Of a DNA stretch of 64,000 nt, positions 23,399 to 33,956 are shown one piece after another. The stretch lies in contig NC_087063.1 in assembly GCF_963678635.1 (NCBI RefSeq), positions 67,250,727 through 67,314,726 on the forward strand. The letters are read 5' to 3'. Position 1 is the first letter of the stretch. Each line of letters opens with the position of its first letter. The position numbers and the translations under genes were made by a program. The notes beneath the pieces were generated by a model, which saw nothing but the letters and a program-made list of their open reading frames with translations, was not told the DNA's origin and made no database searches. This stretch comes from Symsagittifera roscoffensis. Taxonomy: Eukaryota; Xenacoelomorpha; Acoela; Convolutidae.

Positions 23399-24149
23399 TA
23401 AAATTTCGAAGTATGACGTCATATTTCTGAGAAACGTCAGAAACGGCCAATTTGATAGAAAACCGGAAGAAAAACACAACAACGATAGTTGCGATAGCGA
23501 AAACAACGGAAATTGTGGTTGAGAAACAACAACAGATTGCAGGAATAGCAGAGACCGTTCCGAGTTGCAACTGTTGTGTCGCTACAATAGTTGCAAGGCC
23601 GTTGCGAACAACGGTGAAGGTTGGAAAACCAGCCTTCCGGGAGGAGAATAAGAGCCTTATTTCTCCGGATTCAGGAATCCGGAGGGGTCTCGGGACTGGA
23701 ACTTTTATTAACTTATATAAATTTTTAGCTTCCCTATTATGTCCTGAATTGAATTTAATTAACATCTGAATTCATTCTGCTAAGATGAGAAGCTAGGAGT
23801 TGGGGGAAAGGGTTGATCCATATTCGATGGAGATGATGATTTTTATCTACTGAACAAAAACAAAAAATAATTCAATAAATAGTAGTAGCCCTGTTTTTAG
23901 GAGTCACCTCGTGGTCTGGGGATACTGAGACCCAGCCATGAGCTCAATATTTCTGCATGTAATTTGAGTGTTTTGACCGAAGCCGAAAGCAGTAACTTTT
24001 TTTGTCGACCCGATGTTAGAAAGACCACCGAAAGTACTGGCTTGGTAGATACGGTTAAAAACAAGTAAAGCTCTGTTTAGACGTTAGCCAGTCGTCTTAG
24101 GACTTAGTTTTATTTTCCGTCGATATGTATCTTCCGGGCGAATGTTACA
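23399..24149 (+). repeat. 5' LTR of the giant element
   Basis: Matches 44484-45239 with about 30 substitutions and a few small indels by eye. It ends GAATGTTACA, giving the CA end expected of LTRs; a clear TG start is not visible. A TATATAAA box lies at 23714-23721 and AATAAA at 23874-23879, which would place U3/R/U5 in the normal order. A palindromic TGACGTCA (CRE/ATF-like) lies near 23413 in U3 and also in the 3' LTR. One copy of the GGAGGGGTC motif of the leader also lies in this LTR near 23680. Confidence 0.9.
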
Positions 24150-24161
24150 TAAATGTTTTTA

Positions 24162-24180
24162 TGGCGCTCCTGGGTGGGCT
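24162..24180 (+). promoter_or_regulatory. Primer-binding site, tRNA-Asn-like
   Basis: TGGCGCTCCTGGGTGGGCT begins 12 bases after the 5' LTR. Its reverse complement ends in GCGCCA and contains the GCCCACC T-arm segment followed by CAGGAGC. That is the layout of a tRNA 3' end with a G discriminator base and closely resembles animal tRNA-Asn. Minus-strand DNA synthesis would start here. The tRNA identity is from memory of tRNA-Asn, not a search. Confidence 0.65.
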
Positions 24181-25857
24181 TCTTTTTTAACACCATGACC
24201 GGCAGAACCGTTAACGAGCACTCCGCGCCGAGCGGATGCTCACATTAACGCCCTTAATAGGCCTAAACCGCCGGGGTGGAAGAGTAGTTCGGAATACGGA
24301 AGCCTTCAGGATTACCGTGAATAGATTTTTAACCTAGTTAAGACCAAAAATTCACGAATCAGGAAGGGTGGGGGGATCGGCCAACCCCTCGTTCCCTGAG
24401 AGGTTTATGACCAAAAACACTTAAAGATATATATAAAACCAAACAAAAAGTAGTATAGTACCCAAGAAAAACAAAAAACGGAAAAAATAACCGAAAAAAC
24501 CAAAAACAGTAAAAAAGTTTAAAAAAATCAGTAGAAATCATCCCCCCAGACAAGATGTGATCCGACCCTTCCGTTTGAAGTTGATAGATATATTGTTGTT
24601 ACAGGCATTTATATCAGTCAGGATTGTTACGATCAATTTTGTAGCCCGTTTGTGAGGCTTGTACTGTAGAGTTATTTGAGCATTTAAGCACGTTAATGAT
24701 AAATTGCGCTCAATCCGGAAGGTTCAGCTGATTTGCGCTCAATCCGGAGGGGTCTTGGGAGAAGACTGATCCGGCAAGCAGTACAAGGAGCAACACGAAG
24801 GGGCTCAACGACAACAACAATAGACTGTTGGGTATCGTTAACAAGTTTTGTATCCCTTTTGTTACAAAAATTAAGATAGTAATCTGTGGGGGGCTTTCAT
24901 GCCCTAAAAGCAGACCGGTTTTTAGGGTCAAAATAACGATATTTTGATCCCCCCACAAATCGCGATTTTTGAGATATTGATATTTTTTGAAACGGAAAAA
25001 AGCGCTAAATTACTGTGTTACATCGTAACTGCACTACCACAATAGATAGAACCGGTTAAGTTTAGTTCGGAAGTGCTTGGAACTATTTTGTAACCAAAAA
25101 CCGAATTTTCGTGATTTTTGAGAAAACGAAACACTATAAATTCAGAAAATGTTTTGAAAATTTTGAGTTATAACAGTAAAAAATAGTTGTTCGGACAACG
25201 TCCACTAGTGAATCTACGAGTTTTAAAACCCGCTAAACGAAAGCCTTCCGGGTTGCAGAGAAATCGAACTTAACGTGTTTGATTTAGTGGCATCATCAAT
25301 ACGGAGGGGTCTAGGTAGCATAGTTTTTCGCAAATTTTTTCAACTAAAGCGTTTTAGGTCGGGTCTTTTGCATTGAACTAGAAAAGTATAGGTCTTTTGA
25401 GCTCGGATCAATAATTTTTAGGTCGAAAAGAACAGAATTGCGAAAAAAAGATAGGCGGAACCTATAAGAGAGAAATTTTTTGATTTTAGAAAAAAGACGT
25501 TTTGGTTAATAACTTTAGAACAACTGGACAAATCCAGTTGATCTTGTTACCAATAGATCAAAAATTAGCTGAGCTTACTGATAGGGACAAAATTTTTTCG
25601 GAAAAATAAGCGTGCAAAGTTTTTGAGATTGTTTTTAGCAAATTCGCCAATTTGGGAGGGTAGACCCTTCACGTTTTATAATTTTTTTTAGAAAAGCCCT
25701 TAAACCCCTACCAAAAGGTAACAACCGTTGAATAGAGTAACTTTAGGCTGTTCTAGACGAAAAGGGAAGGCTAAAGGCACAAGAAAACCTTAATCGAGCC
25801 GAAGTTAGGCTAGCGATAAGACCCTTCACCGTTAGCGTGAATTGTCAAATAAAAGGC
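24181..25857 (+). other. Leader of the giant element, first part
   Basis: Untranslated-looking 1.7 kb with no supportable gene. It carries scattered copies of the CCGGAGGGGTC motif (near 24707, 24741 and 25299) and inverted forms (GACCCTTC near 24556, 25663 and 25820). Long leaders are usual for gypsy-type elements and often hold packaging and regulatory sequence. Confidence 0.55.
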
Positions 25858-26073
25858 TTCAATCCGGAGGGGTCCAAAATTTTTCAAATTCGGAGGGGTC
25901 CCAATCCGGAGGGGTCTTGTTTTCACAAAACCGGAGGGTTCCCAATCCGGAGGGGTCTTATATTTGCTAACTCAGAGGGGTCCCAAACCGGAGGGGTCTA
26001 AATGTTGCCAATCCGAAGGGGTCTAAATTTTGCTAGTCCGGAAGGGTCCTATTTTTGCCAATCCGGAGGGGTA
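25858..26073 (+). repeat. Array of ten CAATCCGGAGGGGTC-type motifs
   Basis: Ten copies of a 12-15 base motif, consensus AATCCGGAGGGGTC, within about 215 bases, separated by 5-15 bases of AT-rich spacer (AAATTTTTC, TTGTTTTCACAAAA, TAAATTTTGCT). Variants include ATTCGGAGGGGTCC, AACTCAGAGGGGTCC and AATCCGAAGGGGTC. The motif is conserved while the spacers drift, which is the look of a clustered protein-binding site rather than a simple satellite. The Drosophila gypsy insulator has a comparable layout in its leader. Confidence 0.8.
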
Positions 26074-26857
26074 TTATTTTATTAAAGGACTTAGGTAAAA
26101 AGAAGAAAGCCTACAGTGAGAGGTATTAAATTATTAGCAGTCAGGCTAGGAATCAGTGACTGCACTGGTAACTTGCCTTTCAATAAGAACCAGACCAAAA
26201 CAAAACAAGTCCGAACTCGGATATTCGCGACACTAAGTCTAAACTAAAAAGAGCGTAATTCATTGGTAGGGATTGAAACCCAATACGTGTTTTTTTTGAA
26301 AAGGGGCTGCCCTGAGAATTTTAGTAGGTCTAGCTCGGGCAGTCCGAAGGCAGATAGGTAACACAGTACTCGGTGGGTGCAATAGACGCCCACTTGAGAA
26401 AATTACTGCCTTCAAAGTTTTGTCTGTTTAGTGCACCACCGAGCAGGGAAAGCTTTTTTTTAAAAGACGAGTTCGACTATTGTACTGCGACCGACTAAAA
26501 GTACAAAAGAAAAACACACATACGTTTTTTTATAGAGGTATTCATATTCTTTCATTATATATTTTTTGTTGTTTTTAATTTTTAAATCAACATAAACTGT
26601 GCTTGATTGGGTAGTGAGTACACTAAATTTTAAATTGACTAATAACATCATATCGTGCTAGTTCTCAAATCTTACGACCGATAATCGGTTAGTGTGAATA
26701 AATTATATACAAAATGATAACATACAGGGATTCGTGGTCACTATTTTATAGAATCTTGTGAAATTTTTTGTGTTGTGTCATTATTATTGGTAGTCAAACT
26801 ATAAGGTCACTAGCAATCGAATTAAGTGTATAGGCATTAAGAAGTGACAAATTAAGA
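26074..26857 (+). other. Leader of the giant element, last part
   Basis: About 780 bases between the motif array and the first large ORF. It includes two CACCGAG/CTCGGTGG-type complementary stretches (near 26372 and 26436) that could pair into a stem. No gene is supportable. Confidence 0.45.
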
Positions 26858-27772
26858 ATGAGTCTAGACAAGTCAAGGATACCTAAACGAGGTGATAGCT
26901 CTAGAAAATTCATACCTAAAAAGCAAAAAAAAACAATGACCGACCCTTTTGTGGATGGGATCAAACGAGCCCGGACCGACAAAGGGGAGACGGTTTCAAG
27001 CAGAATGGTTGAAACGAGGAGTCAGAAGACCTCAGAAGAGAGAAAAGAAATGTTAGAAGTGGAGGTCAATACGGACCAGGCCATGAATGACAACCAGGAA
27101 GTACATGGACTGGAAGGGAGAGGCAGAAGGCTGGCGAGTGAATCTACTCCGGTAGAACAAGGCCATGATTTTGCCACTTCCACCGGGACATTGGATCGAG
27201 AGGAGATGTCGGAACTGTCCGACATCTCAACTGAAATAGTGGCAACTAGGAGATCTCCAACAGACAACACCATGATGGCAGGCGGGACTGAGAAAAAAAC
27301 AACGTCATCATCGTTCTCAGAAAGAAAGAGGAACACCTTAGGAAACATCTTTGCATTCACCATGGGAGCGGGCACAAGAAATGAAGGTAAATCCCAGGAG
27401 GAGGAGGACGACGAAGAAGAGCAAGTGGACTTTGGGTCTCAAGTCAGCCTCAATAGTTCGACCCAGGAGAATGAGGCATACGTCGAAAGAGAGACTGGAA
27501 CCATGGACAAATTTGGTGTGGTGAGAACGATAAGCAAAGAGGTAAACACACCGGGCCAGTCGAGAGGCTTCGCGATTATGACAAATTCAGAGCCGCAAAC
27601 TGGGGAGAGTGGAAATAGAGGGTTAGGCAACGCATTGGCGAATCCTGAGTTGGATAATGAAAAGACGTCGAGGCAGAGAGTCAAGGCCCGAATCTCGACC
27701 AGCACGAAGCTACCTGGGACCGACAGGGTTACACCGCCACTAGTTGGTAGGAGCGAAAAACGCTTGAAATAA
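26858..27772 (+). CDS. ORF1 of the giant element, disordered gag-region protein
   Basis: 304 codons starting at an ATG. The N-terminus is basic, with nuclear-signal-like PKRGDSSRKF and PKKQKK. The middle is acidic and Ser/Thr/Glu-rich with a run EEEDDEEEQ near residue 190. There is no predicted fold. It ends at TAA 27770, but the same frame continues through 21 bases into the gag ORF, so it may be the N-terminal part of Gag separated by a mutation. In gypsy elements this position is occupied by a matrix-like or linker region. I cannot assign a function. Confidence 0.7.
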   Translation: MSLDKSRIPKRGDSSRKFIPKKQKKTMTDPFVDGIKRARTDKGETVSSRMVETRSQKTSEERKEMLEVEVNTDQAMNDNQEVHGLEGRGRRLASESTPVEQGHDFATSTGTLDREEMSELSDISTEIVATRRSPTDNTMMAGGTEKKTTSSSFSERKRNTLGNIFAFTMGAGTRNEGKSQEEEDDEEEQVDFGSQVSLNSSTQENEAYVERETGTMDKFGVVRTISKEVNTPGQSRGFAIMTNSEPQTGESGNRGLGNALANPELDNEKTSRQRVKARISTSTKLPGTDRVTPPLVGRSEKRLK

Positions 27773-27793
27773 AGAACGGACGAGCATATAGTC

Positions 27794-28387
27794 ATGGCCA
27801 AGAAGCGATATCAACGTGACACTGCTGAGAAAATCTTCGAAATCTTGTTAAACCGTTTTGGATCAGGGGTGCAGGGGCACCAAGCAATGATGCGCTTCGA
27901 GAAACGGAGGCAACGGGAAGATGAAACGATGGACAAGTTTCTAGATGACTTGGAAATGCTGAGAAGACGCAGCCAACCGGATGAGTCGAACCGAAGGATG
28001 AACCTGGCAGTAGCTTCAAAATTCATCGATGGTGTGAAGAATGATGAACTTCGAACAATGCTAGCAACGCATTACACACCACTATCAACCAATGCGCCAA
28101 CACCAGAGGAGTTGAGGCTCAAGTCAAAAGAATATCTTTTGTTGAAACCTCCTTCGAGATCTGGATACTATAAGAACAATTATTGCAATTTTAACAACGG
28201 ACCAGCAAACCAAGGGAACAACTGGTACAAACCGAGGGATGATATGGACAAGAGACGCTCTTGTGCCAATTGCAGTTCAACGGACCATCCTGTGTCAGCA
28301 TTCCCAACTTACAAACCAGGCATGAAAGCAATAGGCTTTAGCCTCGAGGACGAAGATGCGTCAGAATTGGACCATAGGATTTCATGA
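27794..28387 (+). CDS. gag: Gag: capsid C-terminal region and first zinc knuckle
   Basis: Forms the virus-like particle. The block from about residue 35 (FEKRRQREDETMDKFLDDL, then RRRSQ and ASKFIDGVKNDELR) is typical of retrotransposon gag capsid domains. A CxxC-x4-H pattern (SCANCSSTDH) near residue 155 is the start of a CCHC zinc knuckle whose last Cys is replaced (SAFP). The frame is shared with ORF1 upstream. It stops at TGA 28385. A second zinc knuckle (CFFCNLEGH) follows in another frame near 28417-28445, showing a frameshift. The capsid N-terminal half seems short or missing. Confidence 0.75.
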   Translation: MAKKRYQRDTAEKIFEILLNRFGSGVQGHQAMMRFEKRRQREDETMDKFLDDLEMLRRRSQPDESNRRMNLAVASKFIDGVKNDELRTMLATHYTPLSTNAPTPEELRLKSKEYLLLKPPSRSGYYKNNYCNFNNGPANQGNNWYKPRDDMDKRRSCANCSSTDHPVSAFPTYKPGMKAIGFSLEDEDASELDHRIS

Positions 28388-28396
28388 GAGGAATAA

Positions 28397-29260
28397 TTGC
28401 GAAATTTGGCCCGAGGTGTTTCTTTTGCAACTTGGAAGGTCATTTGTCCGCAATTCTGGGATGCAGTGGCAGACATCAAGCATCCAAGGCATGAAGAAGC
28501 TTTGTCAGGAGTGAAAGCCAGCAAGGCTCGCCTGTTGAGTGAAGCGGATGCGCGCAGAAAAGACAAACCGCAAGAGCTGGCGACGAAGAAAATGCAAGCA
28601 GTAACTGAAGAGACACGTGAACCGGAACCAGTGACTGCGGCCGATGACTTCAAGATTGATTATAGGGCAGCCGCAAGGGATGCTCTAAATAGAGTGCAGC
28701 AAGAACTGGTGACGAAAGAGATCGAACAAAAAGTGAAACTCGAACTGGAGATTGAGAAACTACAGGAGCAACTGAATACCTTCGAAGCAACGGAGGTCGA
28801 GGAGACTAAAGCACCAAGCAGTTTGAGCATGAAACTTAATGTGATCTCCGGTCAGAGGTTCGGTATGGTGCCACAAGGAAGCAAGATACAGTCGATAATT
28901 TCAGTGGCTGGACACCAGGTAATCAGAAATCTGAGTGAACCATCCGAGTTCACTTTGATGCATTTGGACACATATGCAGAGTATCTGAGGCAGGTGGAGC
29001 CACGCACTGAGTCGAGAGCTGTGCGAGCACTACTAACAACGGGTGGCCCTCGCACAAAGGAACTTCATGGACGCTACCTGGAGGTCTATGGGCCGTATCA
29101 AGTGATGCTGAACGTGGATGGGATCAGTATCTACACTAGGACCTATGTAACAACATACAGTGACCAGATAGGGCATTTCGATTTGGGTGAAGATGAACTC
29201 AAAGTCCGCAGGATAGGCCACGACGCCATGATGGAACAAGATGCAGTACACATTGGGTAA
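28397..29260 (+). pseudogene. Gag-pol linker upstream of protease
   Basis: Open for 287 codons in the same frame as gag, after two nearby stops (TGA 28385, TAA 28394). From about 28460 it reads as continuous protein: a Lys/Glu-rich coiled-coil-like part (residues about 85-135, KEIEQKVKLELEIEKLQEQ), then a mixed segment leading into the protease. The true frame before about 28450 is different, because it carries the second zinc knuckle. It ends at TAA 29258, and the protease continues in the same frame. Confidence 0.6.
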
Positions 29261-29269
29261 GAAGCAGAT

Positions 29270-30331
29270 GTGACCGCACATCTGCTCGACATCAACGGGA
29301 CGAAAATTGGAGTCGCAGGGCTTGTGGACACAGGAGCGGTAGTGAGTATGATGCCGATAAAAACTTGGGAAAGAATGCGCTTCACGAGGGAAGATCTAAT
29401 TCCAACGAATCTCCGACAGGCCGCCGCTAATCGAGGAGCGATCTACGTAGCCGGAAGAACACCAATAACGGTTCTCCACATGGGAGGACGGGATCTTTGG
29501 ATGAGCTTCCTGGTGGTAGAAAATTTGGACGACGCCGACCAATTCATCTTGGGCAGAGATTTCGTCAGGAATTTTGACGTGATGATTGACTTGAACAACG
29601 GTCTGATACGGATTAGAAACCCGGACCGGAAGTATGTTAAGAAACCAATTAATAGGATAATAACAGACAAAAACAAGGTACCAATTTTTTTAGATATAAA
29701 AGTGAAGCTACAGCCAGGACAAGCTGTGGTGGCAATTTTTAGAATCAGAAATTTAAATTCGTTAAGCTTTAGTAAACAGGTTTGTTTAGTACCGAATCCA
29801 AATAGTCAGAGTTCGGTGATTTTAGGCCGGAGCTTCTCGGTAACGCGAAACGGACTGTGTGTCAGTGTGTTATTGAACACACTGGACACCACGGTTTCAA
29901 TCCAGCGTGGAAAGAAGCTTGGTTACGCTTTGCCGATGAGGACCGACTATGAGGAGACACAAAACTTGAAGAAACATAGTGTGAAAGACTGTCCTTTTCA
30001 TGCCAATAAAGATAAAATTTTAAAGAGGATTAATGAATTAAAATCTATTCATAAAATGTTTTCAATGAAATCCGAAATGAACGACGGCTTATCGAGCTGC
30101 TCGAATTTTCCGGAACGCCCCTCGTCATATGAACTAGAATCTGACAAACCGGTTTTACCAGAGATAGAACATTTAAAAGGGAAATTAGGTGAGGGAGATT
30201 TCGAAAAATTGCGGGACCTCCTTAATCGGAACGCAGATGTATTTTCAAAAAATAAGGCGGATATCGGTTGCTTTAACTTCGTTGAACACGAAATTGAACT
30301 AGAAGAAGGTGCCGTTCCGCGAGACGAATGA
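29270..30331 (+). CDS. Aspartic protease region of Pol
   Basis: The retropepsin-like protease cuts the Gag-Pol polyprotein. The active-site motif LVDTGAVVSMM is near residue 20, and the second-half signature FILGRDFVRNFDVMID follows near residue 95. The remaining 240 codons form the protease-RT linker, ending with HEIELEEGAVP, a stretch that normally precedes the RT domain in gypsy Pol. The preceding TAA at 29258 separates it from the gag frame. After about 30325 the coding frame shifts, so this ORF's last residues are probably not native. Confidence 0.8.
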   Translation: MTAHLLDINGTKIGVAGLVDTGAVVSMMPIKTWERMRFTREDLIPTNLRQAAANRGAIYVAGRTPITVLHMGGRDLWMSFLVVENLDDADQFILGRDFVRNFDVMIDLNNGLIRIRNPDRKYVKKPINRIITDKNKVPIFLDIKVKLQPGQAVVAIFRIRNLNSLSFSKQVCLVPNPNSQSSVILGRSFSVTRNGLCVSVLLNTLDTTVSIQRGKKLGYALPMRTDYEETQNLKKHSVKDCPFHANKDKILKRINELKSIHKMFSMKSEMNDGLSSCSNFPERPSSYELESDKPVLPEIEHLKGKLGEGDFEKLRDLLNRNADVFSKNKADIGCFNFVEHEIELEEGAVPRDE

Positions 30332-31124
30332 CGCCACACAAGTCGGAAGCATGCCGAGCGGAAATCGAAATGCTGCTTGAATACGACATGATAGAACCCT
30401 CGAAATCGCCTTGGGCTTGCGGGCTGGTAATGGCGAAAAAGAAAGGGGGCAGCTAAGATTTTGTTGCGACTTTCGCTATTTGGACGCGGTGACGATAAAC
30501 GATGCGTACCCGATACCGCGAATAGACGACAGCCTCTCTAAGCTTGGTGATGCCAAGTTCTTCACCACATTGGACTTGGGTTCTGCCTTCTGGCAGGTCC
30601 CTCTGCGGAAGAAGGACAGAGAGAAAACCGGATTCGCGTGTGAGTTGGGGTTGTACCAGTAGAAGAGGATGCCTCTCGGCTTGTGCAACGCAACAGCCAC
30701 TTTTCAAAGACTGATGGCTCAGGGTTTGACCAGAGTGACCAAGAAATACGGGAATCTCGTGATGTGTTACATGGACGACGTGGTCATAGCGACACCGACC
30801 TTGGAAGACCACATTGATCGGCTCGATGAGGTCTTTGGATGCATGAAAAGAGCAGGCTTGAAGTGCAAACCATCCAAATGTGAAATCCTTAGGGATTCAA
30901 TCACGTACCTGGGAAGAATGGTGGACAGACATGGTGTGAGGCCGGACCCAGAAGCAGTAGAAGCAGTGTTGACATTGAAGGCTCCTAGAACGGACACACA
31001 GCTCCTGAGCTTCCTAGGGTTTGTCAACTACTACCGCGAGTTCATAAAAGGATATGCGGACAAGGTGTATCCGATGCAGAAGCTGATGCGCAACAAAAGG
31101 AAAAATGTTCGAATGGAACGATGA
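30331..31124 (+). pseudogene. pol: Reverse transcriptase, interrupted
   Basis: Copies element RNA into DNA. The domain starts in one frame at 30331 (EIEMLLEYDMIEPSKSPW), shifts near 30440, and continues with RFCCDFRYLDAVT, AYPIPRIDD and TLDLGSAFWQVPL. The finger and palm blocks RMPLGLCNA and the catalytic YMDDVV (about 30768-30785) follow, then KCEILRDSITYLG and the thumb block FLGFVNYYREFI. One in-frame TAG at 30660 sits where gypsy RTs usually have Trp. All key aspartates are still present. Sequence and order are Ty3/gypsy class. Confidence 0.88.
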
Positions 31125-31580
31125 AGCACAAGTTGCCTTCGAGAACATAAAGCGGGAACTGTGCGAAGCGCCAGTGCTAGGCATGCCTACAGAAAAGGGC
31201 ATGTATGTTCTTGACACAGACGCATCGGTAGTAGCCATCTCAGGAATAATGCATCAGGAGCAAGAATGGAACGGAAGAACGGTTCTCCGTCCATTGCATA
31301 CGGCAGCAAGGTCTTGAGTGATACAGAGATGAAATATGGCGCACCGAAAGCAGAAATGTTTGCAGTAGTCGTTTTCGTGGAAAAGTACCGTGCATACTTG
31401 GGAGCGCTCCCTTCAAGTTACGCGTGGACAACAGAGCGTTATCCTGGTTGAAGACCTACTCGATGGATCAGAGTTATATTGGTAGATGGATAGTAAGGTT
31501 GGATGGCTACCATATGATAATCGAACACAGGATGCGTGATAAACACCAGAATGCTGATAGCCTCAGCAAGAAAACTGAGT
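31105..31580 (+). pseudogene. RNase H, interrupted
   Basis: Removes RNA from the RNA/DNA hybrid. Pieces in three frames keep the catalytic layout: YVLDTDASVVAISGI (first Asp, about 31215), then SDTEMKYGAPKAEMFAVV with the Glu (about 31350), then NRALSWL preceded by a VD-type Asp (about 31420), and finally the HQNADSLS block with the last Asp (about 31550). Frameshifts fall near 31110, 31300 and 31425. The last part lies in the frame open at 31424-31909. Confidence 0.8.
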
Positions 31581-32757
31581 TCTATGAAAGATTGGAGCAG
31601 AAGCAAGCCAATCAGGCAGAAATAAAGGAGGGATTCTCGTTTCTGGACAAAGAAACCTATGAAGCGCTTCCCTTAACGAGATGGTTGGACATGTCTGGAC
31701 ATCCAATTCCAGGACACGCCGAGTTACTTGTAGAGAAAGCAGCCGAGATAAAGATCCTATCCAAGGAGGACCCGGTCCCCTTGGATCTGTTGCTGCGCTC
31801 AAATCTGGTCCAGCAAGAACTCTCTCGCATAAACATAAACAGCCTCTCATTATTGGATAAAACGGTGCAGGTCACACCGCAAATATGCGGATGCTGGGTA
31901 GATTGTTAGAAAGAGAAGTGACCAGAGATGACCCCGAGTGGACAGCAGCAGTGGCATCGCTAACAGTCAGTGAGAAGGTGAAGATCATGCCATCCAGACG
32001 ACAACACGAAGAGAACGAAAGGGATTGTAGGACAATAGTTCAGCAACTAGTATCTTCAATACCCCACGAATTTTTAACCAGTACTTCTTACGGACGGAAA
32101 GAACAGGGAAGCAGTACGCGAAGGAAAACCGTTACCTTCGTGGACCAGGATAAAAAAGGTGAGAAGGTAGAACAAAACCTGCTGCAAGACTGTTTGTCCG
32201 GGGAGATGAACGATGAGAAGAGTCAGCGAGCACAAGATCAACACCCGGAACAAGAAAGTTTGTCCGGGGAGTCTGAGATAGAGGAAAAAATTCCTGATGA
32301 GAAACAGGACCTGGAGAACAAGGTTTTGTCCGGGGAGGTCAGATGGATGCGAAGAAGGCACAGACATGACCTGGAGGAGCGTGCAGACTCCATCACAAAC
32401 TCTTCAACAGATGACAATTCCCAAAACTCAGGAATTGACACCTATTCAGACAGGAACTCGGGCTCGGGATCAGAACTGTCCGAACTAGCGATCCACACAC
32501 TACTAGTGGAAACTCGGGCAAGGGATCTGGACAGAGAGGTGTACCAGGATCGTGACAGTGATCGGTACCTTATACCAAGCGAAAGAGTCTTTGACAACGC
32601 AGCGGATGATTTGGAGACAATAGCGGCATCGAAACGTTCGATAAGCCTGTTGCCACCAGAAGAGGTAGTCAGGACTGATCTTCAGCCGTTCAAGCAAGAA
32701 ACACAGCCACTGGCGAAGATTTGTAGCGTTAAGATGGAAGGACACACACCAGCCCAA
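31581..32757 (+). CDS. Acidic spacer between RNase H and integrase
   Basis: About 390 codons, in two frames joined near 31885 (31424-31909 and 31885-32760), sit between the RNase H end and the integrase zinc finger, where most gypsy elements have only a short tether. The region is Glu/Asp/Ser-rich and probably disordered. It contains a threefold 66-bp repeat around TTTGTCCGGGGAG (starts 32193, 32259, 32325), giving a 22-residue unit with LSGE at its core. The function is unknown. Confidence 0.6.
32193..32390 (+). repeat. Three 66-bp in-frame units (LSGE core)
   Basis: TTTGTCCGGGGAG recurs at exact 66-base intervals (32193, 32259, 32325). The bases between are diverged but keep length, so the repeat stays in frame. 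Confidence 0.75.
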
Positions 32758-33956
32758 TGAGCTGAATAGTCTGATGAGGGTTTTGAAGACGTTTTTTGAA
32801 GGCGAGATACAGACTCTCGGATCTTCTCAGGGCGCAGAGAAATGATCGCATGACAAGCAACATGAAAAGGTGGATCGAGAATGGTTCTCCGGATAAAGGG
32901 GACCTCGAGGAAGATAGTTATCGTATCCTGAGACAGTACTTCATACAGAAGGAAGGGAGGTTATATTTGAACAAGGACGGGATTGTGGCTTGCAAAAGAA
33001 GAGAGGAAGACAGAGTCCTATACAAGTATAACGCGATAGTGTTACCGCAACTCTATCAAACAGAACTACTATTCAGGTCACATGATCAGATGGGCCATCA
33101 GGGGATCGAAAAAGTATATCAGAGGATCCTGAAGCGCTTTGAGTGGCCTGGGATGAAGAAGGCATGCGAGATGTGGGTAACAGCATGTCTGTCATGCCAA
33201 CAGGTCAAAGATCCAAGGAAGTTGCGATTTCCATTACAATCGATCGAGTCGTCTGAATTCAATGAGGTGGTGCAGATAGATCACTAGAAGATATGCATGA
33301 CAGACAGTGGTTATAATCAGGTGTTGGTCATGATAGATCATTTTACGAAGTATGCCTCGGCGGAAGAGACATGCGACCACCTGATCAATACGTGGATAGC
33401 GAGACATGGTTGTCCGATGACGTTTCAATCGGATAATGGAACAGCTTTTGTAGGAGAGCTTACGAAAGAGCTTATGAGACGCTCACAGGTTGCTCAGGCT
33501 CACTCCACGACATACCAACCCCAGACGAATGGCTTAGTGGAAAGACAGAATAGGACGTTAGTGTCGATGCTGAGAGTATATTGTTCCAGGTACATGACCG
33601 ATTGGGACAGATACCTTCCGCAGGTGATGGGAGCATATAACAGCACGCAACACTCCAACACCGGAGTCAGTCCACACATGATGCTAACTGGACACGAAAA
33701 ATCTTTACCCTTAACCTTTTTCTACCCAGATTATGAGGGAAAGAAAACGTCTCCACAGGTTTACGTGAGGGATGTGATCAGACGTCAACAGGAGTTGAAC
33801 GATTTTTGTAGACGAAATACTCAGCAAGCACAGGCAAGGCAGAGGAGAAGATTCGACAAGAAAGCAGCTGGTGCAAAAGCTTACTCGGTGGGAGACTACG
33901 TATGGGTATTTCAGAACGTTATACCACCGAAGGGACAAAAAAGCTCCTAAAAAAGT
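32758..33956 (+). pseudogene. Integrase: zinc finger and DDE core
   Basis: Inserts element DNA into the host genome. An HHCC finger is present (HDQMGH about 33080, then CLSC about 33190, with FEWPGMKKACE between). The catalytic core has the first Asp in VVQIDH just before an in-frame TAG at 33285, LVMIDHFTKYA after it, the second Asp in FQSDNGTAF, and the Glu in NGLVERQNR. The C-terminal part VGDYVWVF begins the GPY/F module. The segment after HFTKYA looks shortened, because the sequence jumps directly to AEETCDHLINTW. A frameshift at an A-rich stretch near 33940 ends the frame. Confidence 0.85.

Noticed and set aside
23235-23765. Minus-strand open frame of 176 codons across the 5' LTR
   Set aside because: It covers LTR DNA and part of the flank, and its composition (hydrophobic, Val/Ile/Phe runs) reflects the complement of Asn/Lys-rich repeats. 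The matching frame in the 3' LTR is broken.
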